Positions 1 through 9,761 of a DNA stretch of 48,509 nt are shown one piece after another (within the stretch, counting starts at the first letter, position 1; every line of letters starts with the position of its first letter). The position numbers and the translations under genes were made by a program. The notes under the pieces were generated by a model. That model ran no database searches and was not told the origin of the DNA. It worked only from the letters and a program-made list of their open reading frames with translations. Origin of the DNA: Billgrantia endophytica (GTDB lineage Bacteria; Pseudomonadota; Gammaproteobacteria; Pseudomonadales; Halomonadaceae); assembly GCF_002879615.1 (NCBI RefSeq), contig NZ_PNRF01000005.1, positions 1 through 48,509 on the forward strand. Direction: 5' to 3'.

Positions 1-1985
1 TGCTCGGCCTGGTGCCGCAGGTCGCTGGCCGCACGGGCGCTCTGCTGCACGCGCTCGGCATTCTGCTGAGTGACCTGGTCCATTTCGGTGATGGCCTGAT
101 TGATCTGGCCGATGCCGCTGCTCTGTTCCTCGGAAGCCGCCGTGATCTCACCCATGATGTCGTTGACCCGGGAAGACGCCGCCACGACTTCCGCCATGGC
201 GCTCTCGGCCTTCTGGACCTGGGCCGCCCCTTCCCTGATCTCGCCGGCCGAGCCGTCGATCAGCTGACGGATCTCCTTGGCCGCGTCCGCCGAACGTCCG
301 GCCAGGCTGCGGACCTCTTCCGCCACCACCGCGAAGCCGCGACCCTGTTCGCCGGCACGCGCCGCCTCCACCGAGGCATTCAGTGCCAGGATGTTGGTCT
401 GGAAGGCGATACCGTCGATGACATTGATGATGTCGGTCATCTTGTTCGAGCTGGCGGTGATGCGCTCCATGGTCTTCACCACGCCGTTCATCAGATCGCC
501 GGTATCACGCACGCGACCGGCGTTGTCCAGCGCCAGGCCACTGGCTTGCCGGGCATTGTCGGTATTCTGCTGCACCGTGGTGGTCATCTCCTCCATGCTG
601 GAGGCCGTCTCCTGCAGCGAGGCGGCCTGCTGCTCGGTACGGGCGGAGAGGTCCTCGTTGCCACGGGCAATGGAGCGGGATGCCGGGTTCACCACCTCGA
701 TCCCCTGCTGCACGCTGTAAGTCGTGCTGTAGAGGCTCTTGCGCATGATGTCCATCGCCCTGAGCAGGACCCCGACCTCATCACGCCGTTGATCCGGCGA
801 ACGTGCCGCCAGGTTGCCCGAGGCGACCTGCAGGGTGAAGTCCACGGCCCGGCGCAGCGGACGGTTGATGGCCGCCAGAATCCAGCCACCCAGAACCAGC
901 ATCAGCACAAGGGCCACGCTCATGAAAATGGACAGACCGGCCAACATGAGGCGCTGGCCGCGCTCGGCCTCGACAGCCATCTCCAACGCAGCCAGCCTCT
1001 CCACCTCGATCAGGTCATTGACCCGCGTAGAGAGCAATGCCCCCTGCTCGCGAAGTGGCGCCACGTCATTATTGAGGGCCATCAGCGCCTCATAGGCTTC
1101 CTCCGCACCCAATGCCGCGGCCATGTCGGCCAGTCCTTCATGGACGTACACTCTCAGGTTTTCACCAAACTCGTTGGCGATAGGCGTCTGATTCACCTCG
1201 CGGTTACCATACTCATCCCAGAGCGCTTCCAACTGGACCATGATCCGCTGGAGCGCTTCTCCGTGCGAATGGCGCTCCCCCAGCAACTCCATGCGTTCCT
1301 GGGTGGTGACACGCTGATGGCCCTCGTTGATCAGTTGATCGAGCTGCTGCAGTCGAATCACGTCCTGGAGCCCGTCACGGTTGAGCTCGGCCACCCGCGC
1401 CCCCGACGCCTGCAGTCCATACAGGCCAACACCTCCGCTTATCGCCAGCAGCAGCAGCGAGACCAGCGTGATCAGAACCAGCCTGGCTCGAATGGTCCGC
1501 AGGTTGAGCCTTGACACGAAGCCGAGTGGTCCACGGCGAACGAGCTGGCCCTGCTTCACGGCAAGATGCCTGCCGCGCCCTTCGCGAAGACGCGCGTAAG
1601 CGCCCTCGACCTTGTCGACGACCTCGGGTTCGGCCTTGGCACGCACCGAGGTGTAGCCCAGGCATTTACCGTCCTCCAGAATCGGCGTTACCGTGGCTTC
1701 CACCCAATAGTGGTCGCCATTCTTGCGTCGGTTCTTGACCACTCCCTGCCAGGCGTCACCTTTCCTGATGGTCGACCATAGATCGGAAAATGCCTCGGTC
1801 GGCATGTCGGGATGCCGGATCAGGTTGTGCGGCGCGCCGATCAGTTCGTCATGGCTAAAGCCGCTGACTTCCACGAACGCCGTGTTGGCGTAGGTGATAT
1901 ACCCTTCGAGGTCGGTCCGAGTGATCAGCAACTGCTGATCATCCAGCTTGTACTCACGCTGTGTAACTGGCTTGTTATCGCGCAT
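1..1985 (-). CDS. Aer-type PAS receptor with an added periplasmic domain (methyl-accepting chemotaxis protein), C-terminus off the window
   Basis: An inner-membrane chemoreceptor that would signal to CheA/CheW. It is an open frame from ATG at 1985 with AAGGA about 8 bases upstream, and it has no stop before the window edge (at least 661 residues). Residues 1-120 are a PAS domain of the Aer family, including the FAD-pocket stretch LIRHPDMP and [12 protein letters not shown] first membrane helix lies near 165-187, about 160 residues follow that should be periplasmic (helical, four-helix-bundle-like), then a second helix near 348-370, HAMP, and the MCP signalling hairpin around [21 protein letters not shown]. 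coli Aer has no such periplasmic domain, so this looks like a cytoplasmic redox PAS joined to a Tsr/Tar-like sensor. It is downstream of cheW and the next receptor on the same strand. Receptor identity is sure; the ligands are unknown. Confidence 0.9.
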   Translation of the reverse strand, partial: MRDNKPVTQREYKLDDQQLLITRTDLEGYITYANTAFVEVSGFSHDELIGAPHNLIRHPDMPTEAFSDLWSTIRKGDAWQGVVKNRRKNGDHYWVEATVTPILEDGKCLGYTSVRAKAEPEVVDKVEGAYARLREGRGRHLAVKQGQLVRRGPLGFVSRLNLRTIRARLVLITLVSLLLLAISGGVGLYGLQASGARVAELNRDGLQDVIRLQQLDQLINEGHQRVTTQERMELLGERHSHGEALQRIMVQLEALWDEYGNREVNQTPIANEFGENLRVYVHEGLADMAAALGAEEAYEALMALNNDVAPLREQGALLSTRVNDLIEVERLAALEMAVEAERGQRLMLAGLSIFMSVALVLMLVLGGWILAAINRPLRRAVDFTLQVASGNLAARSPDQRRDEVGVLLRAMDIMRKSLYSTTYSVQQGIEVVNPASRSIARGNEDLSARTEQQAASLQETASSMEEMTTTVQQNTDNARQASGLALDNAGRVRDTGDLMNGVVKTMERITASSNKMTDIINVIDGIAFQTNILALNASVEAARAGEQGRGFAVVAEEVRSLAGRSADAAKEIRQLIDGSAGEIREGAAQVQKAESAMAEVVAASSRVNDIMGEITAASEEQSSGIGQINQAITEMDQVTQQNAERVQQSARAASDLRHQAE

Positions 1986-2118
1986 GGTTATTATCCTTAT
2001 ACCGCCTCATCTTGTCGGGGGCTTTCCCGTGTCCGGCGCCGACACGCACGTTCGGAGTCGACGTCGCCACGAATGTCCTGTCTTGCTGGCGTCATGGTTC
2101 TACGCTGGCGTCATGGTC

Positions 2119-3480
2119 CTAGAAGGACGTCCATTCCTCCTCCTGCTTCTGCTCCCGGGCCGCCGTCGACGCTCTCGCGTCCCTGGCTGCCGGCAGCGGA
2201 TCCTGCGTGAGGGCTTTCGGCGCCGCATTATTGCCGGTTCCAGCCCGGTTACCCGTCGTGGAAGCCGACCCCGTGCCCCTGGCCGGGCCATTATCTTGAC
2301 CAGCCAGACGGAAACGCATCACGGCCTCGCGCAGACGGCCGGCTTCGGCTTCCAGTTGGGTGGCACCGGAAGCGGCTTGCTGCACCAGCGCCGAGTTCTG
2401 CTGAGTGACCTGATCCATCTGGGTAACGGCCTGGTTGACCTGGCCAATGCCATTGCTCTGTTCCAGGGAGGCGGAGGCAATCTCATCCATGATGTCGCTG
2501 ACCCGCTGAACGGCCGCCACGATTTCGGCCATGGTCTGGCCCGCCTGATCCACCCGGGAAGTCCCCACGTCCACCTTGTTCAGAGAGCTCTGGATGAGCG
2601 CGCGTATCTCCCCGGCCGCAGCGGCGCTGCGACCGGCCAGGCTGCGGACCTCCTGGGCCACGACCGCGAAGCCTCGGCCATGCTCACCGGCTCTTGCGGC
2701 TTCGACGGAGGCGTTCAACGCCAGGATATTGGTCTGGAAAGCGATGGTGTCGATGACACCGATGATGTCCGACATCTTGTGCGAGCTCTCGCTGATGTCG
2801 TGCATGGTGGTCACCACATCGCCGACCACGTCGCCGCCAGTGGCAGCCGTACGCGAGGCTTCCGCGGCAAGCTGGCTGGCCTGGCGAGCGTTGTCGGCAT
2901 TCTGTTCCACGGTGGAGGCCAACTGCTCCATGCTCGATGCCGTTTCGGCCAGCGAGGCGGCCTGCTGCTCGGTACGCGATGACAGCTCGACATTGCCCTG
3001 GGCGATATCCTGCGCACCCTGATAGATCCCCTCGCTACTGCCACGAACCGTACCGACCGTTTCGGACAGACCATCCTGCATGTGCTTCAAGGAGGTGAAG
3101 AGGCGGCCGATTTCGTTGTTGCCACGCTCCTCGACCGGCTGGGAGAGGTCTCCCCGGGCCAAACCCTCGAAGTAACCCACCAGCCTGGCCAATGGATGGA
3201 GCACATTGACCGTGATCCCCCATATCACCACCACCATCACCAACGCCGCACCAATCAGCATGGCGACGATGGCCAGACGCATGAGCTCGGCAAAGTCAAC
3301 GAAGGACTGCAACAATGCCGCCCCCGACTCGCCGGCATGTGGCGCCATCTCGGCCATGGCATGATGACCCTGCTGCAGCGCATAAAGGCCAAGGAGACTC
3401 AGCACGATGATCATGCCGGCGAAGAACATTAGCACCAGCAGCCAACTGGCTTTGACGGTCAGGTTGTCGAGAAGCTTCAC
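2119..3480 (-). CDS. Methyl-accepting chemotaxis protein with a minimal periplasmic loop
   Basis: Chemoreceptor of 453 residues. It starts with GTG at 3480, preceded by AGGGA at good spacing. Membrane helices lie near residues 12-34 and 68-90 with only about 33 residues between them, far less than the roughly 150-residue sensor of Tar/Tsr. A HAMP domain follows ([18 protein letters not shown]), then methylation helices and the highly conserved hairpin with [20 protein letters not shown]. The tail after residue 400 is a flexible Gly/Ala/Thr-rich linker ending in EEEWTSF. That resembles the xWxxF pentapeptide which tethers CheR/CheB in high-abundance receptors. It lies downstream of cheW in the same orientation, where tar/tsr-type genes sit in the enteric mocha operon. 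It may sense through the membrane or HAMP, or through a partner. Confidence 0.93.
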   Translation of the reverse strand: MKLLDNLTVKASWLLVLMFFAGMIIVLSLLGLYALQQGHHAMAEMAPHAGESGAALLQSFVDFAELMRLAIVAMLIGAALVMVVVIWGITVNVLHPLARLVGYFEGLARGDLSQPVEERGNNEIGRLFTSLKHMQDGLSETVGTVRGSSEGIYQGAQDIAQGNVELSSRTEQQAASLAETASSMEQLASTVEQNADNARQASQLAAEASRTAATGGDVVGDVVTTMHDISESSHKMSDIIGVIDTIAFQTNILALNASVEAARAGEHGRGFAVVAQEVRSLAGRSAAAAGEIRALIQSSLNKVDVGTSRVDQAGQTMAEIVAAVQRVSDIMDEIASASLEQSNGIGQVNQAVTQMDQVTQQNSALVQQAASGATQLEAEAGRLREAVMRFRLAGQDNGPARGTGSASTTGNRAGTGNNAAPKALTQDPLPAARDARASTAAREQKQEEEWTSF

Positions 3481-3541
3481 ATCATTCCCTCATGGTCGAC
3501 AGGCACAGGGCCCGATTGTCATATCGACGAGCCGGAGCGTA

Positions 3542-3562
3542 CCCGCCGATACCATCGGCGGG
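3542..3562 (-). terminator. Hairpin between cheW and the downstream receptor
   Basis: A perfect 9-bp stem (3542-3550 with 3554-3562) closes a 3-base loop just after the cheW stop. There is no T-run on either strand, so full rho-independent termination is doubtful. It may reduce read-through into the receptor genes or stabilise the 3' end of the cheW message. Confidence 0.4.
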
Positions 3563-3576
3563 AGGCAAGCGTTCGC

Positions 3577-4071
3577 TTATTCGGCCACGCGCTCGACCAG
3601 TTCCATCTCGTCGCTGGTCAGCAGCTTGTCGATATCGACGATGACGAGCATGCGATCCTCCAGGCTGCCCAGCCCACTCAGGAAATCCGAAGAGAGGGTC
3701 ACGCCGAACTCGGGTGCCGGCTTGATCTGGTCCGGTGACAGCGTCATCACATCGGAGACACCATCCACGACGATGCCCACGACGCGATCTTCCACGTTCA
3801 CCACGATGACCACCGTCTGCCCACCGTATTCCACCTTGTCGAGATGGAACTTGATGCGCAGGTCGACGATGGGCACGATCACGCCGCGCAGGTTGGTCAC
3901 GCCCTTGATGAAGTCGGGGGCATTGGCAATGCGGGTGACGTTCTCGTAACCCCGTATTTCCTGCACCTTGAGGATGTCAACGGCGTACTCTTCCTCGCCC
4001 AGCGAGAAGACCAGGAATTCACGGTTGTGGGCTTCGGCCGCGGTCAGCGCCGCATCGGTCGTCTGGTTCAT
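3577..4071 (-). CDS. cheW: Chemotaxis coupling protein CheW
   Basis: Adaptor of 164 residues linking receptors to CheA in polar or lateral arrays. The whole protein is one CheW/SH3-like domain: [21 protein letters not shown] at the start, the [13 protein letters not shown] core in the middle, and [15 protein letters not shown] followed by the [10 protein letters not shown] strand at the end. Length is normal for the family. Its ATG overlaps the cheA stop by four bases (ATGA), so the two are translationally coupled. A hairpin follows directly downstream. Confidence 0.97.
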   Translation of the reverse strand: MNQTTDAALTAAEAHNREFLVFSLGEEEYAVDILKVQEIRGYENVTRIANAPDFIKGVTNLRGVIVPIVDLRIKFHLDKVEYGGQTVVIVVNVEDRVVGIVVDGVSDVMTLSPDQIKPAPEFGVTLSSDFLSGLGSLEDRMLVIVDIDKLLTSDEMELVERVAE

Positions 4072-6179
4072 GAGGATGTCTCCAGCTCTTTATCGGTTAA
4101 GGCTTCGAGAGAGTGATTGGTGCGCTCGGGCCGGCGCGCCTCTTTCTTGGCACGATTGAGGCGATGCAGCCCGGCGATATCCAGGATCAATGCCACACTG
4201 CCATCGCCCAGGATGGTGGCTGCCGAGACGCCCGGCACCTTGCGATAGTTGGTTTCGAGATTCTTGACCACAACCTGCTGTTGACCGACCAGGTCATCCA
4301 CCAGAAGCGCATAGCGGCGGCCTTCGCCCTGCACGATCACGGCGATGGTTTCGGTCAGCCTGGTCTTGGCATTCGGCACGTCCAGCGCTTCATGAACGGC
4401 CACCACCGGCAGGTATTCATCGCGCACCTTGAGCACGACATCGTCGCCTGCCATGGCATAGATATCCTCCTTGGCCGGCTGCAGCGATTCGAGCACCGCG
4501 GACAGCGGCAGGATGAACATCTCGTCACCCACCTTGATGGACATGCCGTCGAGGATCGCCAGGGTCAACGGCAGGACGATGCGAATGCGGGTGCCTTCGC
4601 CGGAGCGGGACATGATCTCGACGTGGCCACCCATGCCCTGGATGTTGCGCTTGACCACGTCCATCCCCACTCCACGGCCGGACACATCGGTGACTTCCTT
4701 GGCGGTGGAGAAACCCGGCGCGAAGATCAACTGCCAGACTTCGTCGTCAGTCATGGAATCCGAGACGTTCAAGCCATTCTCGCGGGCCTTGGACAGCAGC
4801 CTGTCACGGTTCAGGCCCGCACCATCATCGATGACCTCGATGAGGATATTGCCCCCCTGGTGCTGGGCCGACAGGGTCAACCGCCCCGTACGCGGCTTGC
4901 CTACCGCCTCGCGATCATCCGGCATCTCGATGCCGTGATCGAGGCTGTTGCGCACCAGATGGGTCAGCGGGTCGATGATCCGCTCGGTCAGGCTCTTGTC
5001 CAGTTCGGTGGACTCCCCCTCGGTAACGAGCTCGATCTCCTTGCCCAGCTTGCCGGCCGTTTCCCGGACCACTCGGGGGAAACGACTGAAAACGAACTCC
5101 ATGGGGATCATCCGGATCGACATCACCGACTCCTGGAGGTCCCGGGCATTACGCTGCAGCAGGCTCATCCCGTTCAGGAGAGCACTGTCGGCCACGCCTT
5201 CCATCTCGCTGACGGTCTGGTCCAGCATCGACTGGGTAATGATCAGTTCGCCCACCAGGTTGATGACCTGGTCGACCTTGTCCACCGACACACGGATGGA
5301 TGATGTCTCGCCGGCCGACTTGCTCTTCGCCTTGGACTTGGCCTTCGACGGCTTCGCATCCGCCGCGGACTTGGCCGCGGGAACGGAAGATGCCGCCGAA
5401 TCCTGGGGAGCGGAAGGCGGCGGAGCCGGGCTTTGCACGGTTTCCGTACCTTCCGCGGCGGTGATCTGCAACTGGTCCGCCTCGATGATGAAGCACATGA
5501 CCGCTTCGATATCATCGTTACCGACGGCAGACGACAGCACCACTTCGTAGCGCGCCTCATCGCCCCGATGCGTCACGACATCCCCCAACTGGCCCAGCTC
5601 CTCGATCAGGAGCTGGCGATCCTTCTCGGCAACGCCCAGCAGAGTAACGATGCGCTGCCCGCCGCTCTCCGGCTCGGCACTCCCGGCGTCGGTCGACGCG
5701 GCCGGGGGCTCGATCCTGGGAGCGGAAGCCTGATCAGGCGCCGGGGATGCCGCCCTTCCCGTGTCATCCAGATCCCGACCGATCTCCTCCAACGCCAATC
5801 GTTGCAGCGTCTGACAGATGCGCTCGAAGGCCTCCTGATCGGGCTCGCCGCCATTGCGGTAGGCGTCCAGCTGATCGTTGAGCATATCCTTGGTTTCCAG
5901 AAAAGTGTCGACGATATCCCGGCGCAGCGTCAGCTCGCCCTTGCGGGTATGGTCCAGCAGGTTCTCGAACAGGTGTGTGGTTCTCTGCAACGCTTCGAAG
6001 CCGAAGGTGCCCGCTCCGCCCTTGATCGAGTGAGCCGCCCGGAAGATGGCGTTGAGCTGCTCGATATCCGGCTCATCCACGTCCAGCTCCAGGAGGTAGC
6101 GTTCCATGTCGGCCAACAGCTCTTCGGCTTCCTCGAAGAAAGTGTCATAGAAATCCGTGATATCCATGCGCATCACCAC
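4068..6179 (-). CDS. cheA: Chemotaxis sensor histidine kinase CheA
   Basis: Autophosphorylating kinase of 703 residues that passes phosphate to CheY and CheB. P1 (1-130) has the phospho-acceptor His50 in [15 protein letters not shown] and closely resembles enteric CheA. P2 (about 176-245) has the CheY-binding [11 protein letters not shown] stretch. An Ala/Lys/Ser-rich linker separates it from P3 (about 290-355). P4 carries the N box [11 protein letters not shown], the VIDDGAGLN box and [21 protein letters not shown]5 is CheW-like. The fifth codon is also ATG (MDITDF), which aligns with the enteric start region, so the first four residues are uncertain. It overlaps cheW by four bases and lies 29 bases downstream of motB, in a motA-motB-cheA-cheW unit. 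Confidence 0.97.
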   Translation of the reverse strand: MVMRMDITDFYDTFFEEAEELLADMERYLLELDVDEPDIEQLNAIFRAAHSIKGGAGTFGFEALQRTTHLFENLLDHTRKGELTLRRDIVDTFLETKDMLNDQLDAYRNGGEPDQEAFERICQTLQRLALEEIGRDLDDTGRAASPAPDQASAPRIEPPAASTDAGSAEPESGGQRIVTLLGVAEKDRQLLIEELGQLGDVVTHRGDEARYEVVLSSAVGNDDIEAVMCFIIEADQLQITAAEGTETVQSPAPPPSAPQDSAASSVPAAKSAADAKPSKAKSKAKSKSAGETSSIRVSVDKVDQVINLVGELIITQSMLDQTVSEMEGVADSALLNGMSLLQRNARDLQESVMSIRMIPMEFVFSRFPRVVRETAGKLGKEIELVTEGESTELDKSLTERIIDPLTHLVRNSLDHGIEMPDDREAVGKPRTGRLTLSAQHQGGNILIEVIDDGAGLNRDRLLSKARENGLNVSDSMTDDEVWQLIFAPGFSTAKEVTDVSGRGVGMDVVKRNIQGMGGHVEIMSRSGEGTRIRIVLPLTLAILDGMSIKVGDEMFILPLSAVLESLQPAKEDIYAMAGDDVVLKVRDEYLPVVAVHEALDVPNAKTRLTETIAVIVQGEGRRYALLVDDLVGQQQVVVKNLETNYRKVPGVSAATILGDGSVALILDIAGLHRLNRAKKEARRPERTNHSLEALTDKELETSS

Positions 6180-6208
6180 CTGGTGTCAGATTGTTTTCCC
6201 AGCCTCGC

Positions 6209-7156
6209 TCACTCGTTGCCGAGCGAGCGACGCAGGCTTTCCATAAATTGGTGAACGGGGGCCAGGTCCACGTCGCTTTCCAGACGCGTACTCAGTGGGC
6301 TTGGTACACCCGGGCCGCCGAGAATACTCGGGCGGCGAATGTAATCGGCCACCTCCGGCAGCAGCACCAGCAGTTCGATCCGGCGATTGTCCGCGCTGCG
6401 AGGGTCCGTATCCGGCAGCTCCACCCGGTCGGCAAAACCGGAGACCCGCAGCAATTTATCCGAATCCAGCCCACCCACTACCAGTTCCCGTCGCGATGCA
6501 TTGGCCCGATCGCTCGAAAGCTCCCAGTTGCTGTACCCACGATAACCACCGGCATAAGGCAGGCTATCGGTATGGCCACTGATGCTGAGGTAGTTGGGCA
6601 GCTCATTGAGAAGCGGCGCAATGGTACGCAGCAGGTTGCGCATGTAGGGTGCGACCCGGTCGCTGCCGATGTCGAACATCGGACGCTGTTCCGTATCCAG
6701 CAACTGGATCCGCAGCCCTTCGGGTGTCAGGTCGAAACGCATCTGCTGGCGCAGCTCGCGCAGTTCGGGGTCGGCCTCGATCACCGCCTCGATGCGACGC
6801 TGCAGATCCATGAAGAAGCGACGCTGCTGGTTACTGGGACGAGTCTGGCTGAGGGTATCGACACGGGCTCGCTCGCCATCGCTGTGAACGGCATCGGGTC
6901 CGCCGCCGGGAATGACCCGGGTGCTGCCCGAACGATCGCCTCCGCCGATAGCCGTGGTCAGGGGGGTGCTGAAGTAGTCCGCCACGCCCTGCCGCTGCTC
7001 CTCACTGGCGGTGGACAGTATCCACATGACCAGAAACAGGGCCATCAAGGCCGTCATGAAATCGGCCAGTGCGATCTTCCAGCTCCCCCCATGATGGGAG
7101 TGCACCACTTTCTTGCGCCGAATGATGATCGGGCGCTTGTCGCCTTGCGTACTCAT
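6209..7156 (-). CDS. motB: Flagellar stator protein MotB
   Basis: Peptidoglycan-anchored stator subunit, 315 residues. A basic N-terminus (RRKKVVHSHHGGSWK) is followed by one membrane helix with Asp32 in the ADFMTALMALFLVMWIL segment, the proton-binding residue at exactly the E. coli position. The C-terminal half is an OmpA-like domain with ISGHTDSLPY and NWELSSDRANASRRELV. Its ATG overlaps the motA stop by four bases, as expected for a pair made in fixed ratio. Confidence 0.97.
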   Translation of the reverse strand: MSTQGDKRPIIIRRKKVVHSHHGGSWKIALADFMTALMALFLVMWILSTASEEQRQGVADYFSTPLTTAIGGGDRSGSTRVIPGGGPDAVHSDGERARVDTLSQTRPSNQQRRFFMDLQRRIEAVIEADPELRELRQQMRFDLTPEGLRIQLLDTEQRPMFDIGSDRVAPYMRNLLRTIAPLLNELPNYLSISGHTDSLPYAGGYRGYSNWELSSDRANASRRELVVGGLDSDKLLRVSGFADRVELPDTDPRSADNRRIELLVLLPEVADYIRRPSILGGPGVPSPLSTRLESDVDLAPVHQFMESLRRSLGNE

Positions 7157-8025
7157 TCGCGGGCCGCACCCGCCTTGGCATTGCGAACGTAATCCTCCAG
7201 CTCACTGAAGCCCGGACGCTCCGCCGTGTGCAGCGCCTTGCGCCCGAACTCCACGGCCAGCTGCGGTGCGTAACCGTGCAGGCTGGCAAGCAGGGTGACG
7301 CGAATGCACTGCAACATCTTTTCCGCCTCCTTGGCCTGACGTTCCAGATTGCTCGCGACGGGATTGATGAAGCCGTAGCCCAGCAGGATGCCGAGGAAGG
7401 TGCCGACCAGGGCGTGGGCGATCATCTCACCCATCTGGTCCGGCCCGGCATCCGCCGTACTCAGTGCCTTCACCACCCCCATGACCGCCGCCACGATCCC
7501 GAAGGCCGGCATGGCATCCCCGACCTTGGCGATAGCGTCGACCGGGATATGGGCCTCCTGCTCGAAGGCCTCGATCTCGTGGAGCATCAACTCGTCGATT
7601 TCCATGGGGTCCATTCCCCCACTGACCATCAGGCGCAGATAGTCGGTGAGAAAGTTCATGATCATGGGATCGGCCAGCACCTTGGGGTGCTCCTGGAACA
7701 GAGCGCTCTCCTGAGGGTTATCGATATCCCGCTCGATGCCGAGCATCCCCTCGCGGCGGATCTTGCCCAGCAGCTTGAACTGAACGGCAAGAAGCTCCAT
7801 GAACATGACTTTCTTGTACTTTTTCGTTCGCTTGAGCTTGGGGAACATCTTGAAGGTGGCCACGATGGCCTTGCCATTGTTCGCCGCAATGAAGGCGCCG
7901 ACACCTGCCCCGCCGATCATCAGCAGCTCGGTGGGCTGGTAAAGAGGCCCCAGACTGCCCCCGGCAAGCACGAAGCCCCCGAAGACACTGAGTGTGACGA
8001 CGATGTAGCCAATCAGAATCAGCAC
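7153..8025 (-). CDS. motA: Flagellar stator protein MotA
   Basis: Ion-channel subunit of the stator, 290 residues with four membrane helices and a large cytoplasmic loop. The start is GTG at 8025 (MLILIGYIV, as in enteric MotA), with AAAGGA eight bases upstream. The two functional prolines of the family are visible in GDAMPAFGIVAAVMG and GYGFINPVASNLE. The gene heads the motAB-cheAW unit and has its own sigma28 promoter. The leader from that promoter is about 35 bases. Confidence 0.97.
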   Translation of the reverse strand: MLILIGYIVVTLSVFGGFVLAGGSLGPLYQPTELLMIGGAGVGAFIAANNGKAIVATFKMFPKLKRTKKYKKVMFMELLAVQFKLLGKIRREGMLGIERDIDNPQESALFQEHPKVLADPMIMNFLTDYLRLMVSGGMDPMEIDELMLHEIEAFEQEAHIPVDAIAKVGDAMPAFGIVAAVMGVVKALSTADAGPDQMGEMIAHALVGTFLGILLGYGFINPVASNLERQAKEAEKMLQCIRVTLLASLHGYAPQLAVEFGRKALHTAERPGFSELEDYVRNAKAGAARE

Positions 8026-8067
8026 AACCGATATCCTTTAATGGGTGCGACTTGTCTATATTTCTGG

Positions 8068-8094
8068 TTATCGGCCAGGCACGCGCTGACTTGA
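8068..8094 (-). promoter_or_regulatory. Sigma28 (FliA) promoter for motA-motB-cheA-cheW
   Basis: On the minus strand TCAAGTCA, 11 bases, then GCCGATAA. The -10 is a perfect match to the enteric FliA consensus and the -35 keeps T.AAG. It ends 43 bases before the motA GTG, which is ideal for a class 3 flagellar operon. Confidence 0.85.
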
Positions 8095-8135
8095 GCCCCC
8101 ACGGGAAAAAAGCATGGAGAGGACAGACAGAACGA

Positions 8136-8165
8136 CGCCGCCCCGGTGATGAAATCGGGGCGGCG
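8136..8165 (-). terminator. Strong hairpin after flhC
   Basis: A perfect 10-bp GC stem (8136-8145 with 8156-8165) with a 10-base loop lies between the flhC stop and the motA promoter. On the minus strand a run of six T occurs only about 25 bases after the stem, so it is not a textbook intrinsic terminator. It most likely ends or stabilises the flhDC message and separates it from the sigma28-driven mot-che unit. Confidence 0.55.
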
Positions 8166-8217
8166 ACAGAGGCTTCGGCCAGGGCCGGGAGGCTGCAAGA
8201 GTGTGCTACGGAGGCAC

Positions 8218-8808
8218 TCAGGTACCGCAGCGAGCGACAGGTGCCAGCTCGACACCCACCAGTCTCGCCTTGGCCGCCTCGCTCTCGCGACGCTTGCGCG
8301 TCTTCCCGGCACGGGAGGGCGGCATGCAGATGCCACACACGTAGTCGTGATCGGGCGCGTGGGCATGCGCCACGAAGTGTCCGCTGCATTGCGTGCATGA
8401 AGAGAGCTGCAACAGGTCGCTTTCGAAGAACCGCACCAGGGTCCAGGCACGGGTCAGGCCCAGCACCGGCTCGACCTGATCGATGTTCACCTGCTCGTTG
8501 TAAAGCTTGTAAGCGGTCACGAAAGCCCGCATCCGCTCGCACTGCTGCCCCTCATGCAGGTTCAGGTAGATGTTGTAGAAGAGGGAAGCATGCACGTTCG
8601 GCAACCAGGTGATGAACCAGTCCGTCGAGAACGGGAGCATCCCCTTGGGCGGCGACATGCCGCGCACTTCCTTGAACAGGCGAATCAGGCGCGCCCGGCT
8701 CAAGTCGGTCTCGGTTTCCAGTACCTGCAGACGCGCACCCAGCTCGATCAGCTCGATCGCCAGTTGAACCTGGCGCATTTCCGTTACGAGGCTCTTCTGC
8801 TGTGTCAT
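8218..8808 (-). CDS. flhC: Flagellar master regulator subunit FlhC
   Basis: Subunit of the FlhD4C2 activator that switches on class 2 flagellar promoters. It has 196 residues, the usual size. The zinc cluster is intact: Cys138, Cys141, Cys158 and Cys161 in SSCTQCSGHF and YVCGICMPP, within one residue of the E. coli positions. It begins 2 bases after the flhD stop, so the two are co-transcribed and coupled. As in enterics, motAB-cheAW lies immediately downstream on the same strand. Confidence 0.96.
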   Translation of the reverse strand: MTQQKSLVTEMRQVQLAIELIELGARLQVLETETDLSRARLIRLFKEVRGMSPPKGMLPFSTDWFITWLPNVHASLFYNIYLNLHEGQQCERMRAFVTAYKLYNEQVNIDQVEPVLGLTRAWTLVRFFESDLLQLSSCTQCSGHFVAHAHAPDHDYVCGICMPPSRAGKTRKRRESEAAKARLVGVELAPVARCGT

Positions 8809-8810
8809 CC

Positions 8811-9137
8811 TCAGCCCTCCCTCGCCATCGATACAGCCCCTCGCCCAGCCATCAGAAGCGAGGCATGGAACTGGGACAGCCCATTGTCACGGGGGTTATC
8901 AACGACCTGACGCAACTGATCCGCGCCCTCGAGGCCGAAATGGCACAGCAACTGGTTGGTACGCGCCAGGCGAGTCAGCTGCACGGCGCCCAGCGAAAGC
9001 AGCAGGTCAGCCGTTTCTTCCTCGATCTTCAAGCGGAACATCGCCGCCGTGCGATCGTCGTTGAGCAGCCGCTGGGCCAGCAGCAGATAAGCGAGATTGA
9101 GTTCCTGGATATCGTCCAGGTGATTCATGTTCTTCAT
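8811..9137 (-). CDS. flhD: Flagellar master regulator subunit FlhD
   Basis: Partner of FlhC, 108 residues from the chosen ATG. The family core LNLAYLLLAQRLLNDDRTAAMFRL and LARTNQLLCHFGLEGADQL is plain; Cys in LCHF corresponds to the conserved cysteine of E. coli FlhD. An upstream GTG at 9155 would add six residues, but AGGGA lies nine bases before the ATG at 9137, which favours that start. Another ATG at 9128 is also possible. The 324-base region upstream is the only non-coding stretch where its promoters can be. Confidence 0.95.
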   Translation of the reverse strand: MKNMNHLDDIQELNLAYLLLAQRLLNDDRTAAMFRLKIEEETADLLLSLGAVQLTRLARTNQLLCHFGLEGADQLRQVVDNPRDNGLSQFHASLLMAGRGAVSMAREG

Positions 9138-9461
9138 TTTTCGAGTTCCCTGCACGCGACAAGCGCATGTGCCTATTATTTTTTATGCTTTTCGGGGCGC
9201 CGACGGCTGCTGGCAAAAAGGAGCGACCTGCGAAAGCCGGAACAACGCCCGATCAAGGACTTTCTTTATACCTTTCCATTGTGATGTTTTGAAACAGCGT
9301 TGCCAACCGACCAAAAGACCACGAAAGTCATCCTGCAGCATGACGAATCTCAAACTGCACGATTAAATCGTTAAGCATTTGGCCGGTAACGTAAAAAAAC
9401 AGATCAGTTTCACTTGACAAACAAAAGAGAACAAATTCCGTATACAAATCGACACTATTTT
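9138..9461 (-). promoter_or_regulatory. flhDC upstream control region
   Basis: This gene-free stretch is clearly more AT-rich than its surroundings, as expected for a heavily regulated master-regulator promoter. A perfect 13-base palindrome (ACGATT-A-AATCGT, 9359-9371) lies 222 bases before the flhD start and could be an operator. A TTGTCA hexamer (9415-9420, minus strand) is followed at 17 bases by a poor TTTTTA -10. No convincing sigma70, sigma28 or sigma54 site was found, so the transcription start stays open. Confidence 0.5.
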
Positions 9462-9761
9462 TTACATACTGTTACTTTGTTGAAGGGAAGCACGCTCCTC
9501 GGACAGCTCGTAAACCCAGACCAGCAGCTCGGCAATCACCTCGTAGAGCACCGGTGGGATCCGTTCATCCAGATCAAGCCCCATCAGCAGTGCCACAAGC
9601 TCGGGGGCATCGTGAACATAGATGCCCTGGCGCTGTGCCTCGGCCAGAATGCGCTCGGCCATGTCACCGTAACCCTTGGCCAGTACTCTCGGTGCATCAT
9701 CACCGTCCCGGTAGGCAAGGGCTATGGCCTGTCGACGATGCTCAGGACCGGGCTCAGCCAT
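9462..9761 (-). CDS. Free-standing FlhB C-terminal domain-like protein (FhlB/YlqH type)
   Basis: A 99-residue soluble protein that matches the autocleaved cytoplasmic part of the export gate FlhB: AIALAYRDGDDAPRVLAKG, an AERILAEAQRQGIYVHDAP helix-strand unit, then ELVALLMGLDLDERIPPVLYEVIAELL. It has no membrane part and lacks the NPTH cleavage motif; the match begins just after where NPTH would be. Such proteins can replace the FlhB C-terminal fragment in part in some bacteria. It overlaps the FliK-like gene by eight bases, so the two are coupled. FliK acts on exactly this FlhB domain during the hook-to-filament switch. Confidence 0.85.
   Translation of the reverse strand: MAEPGPEHRRQAIALAYRDGDDAPRVLAKGYGDMAERILAEAQRQGIYVHDAPELVALLMGLDLDERIPPVLYEVIAELLVWVYELSEERASLQQSNSM

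Noticed and set aside
12..1514. 500-residue open frame on the plus strand
   Set aside because: Lies opposite the truncated chemoreceptor, whose frame holds clear PAS, HAMP and MCP motifs.
1986..2118. Sigma28 promoter for the first receptor
   Set aside because: An AAAG and a GCGGTATAA are present but spacing and -10 do not fit; the gene is more likely read from upstream.
9414..9445. TTGACA and TATAC on the plus strand as a promoter
   Set aside because: Spacer is about 21 bases, too long, and no plus-strand gene follows.
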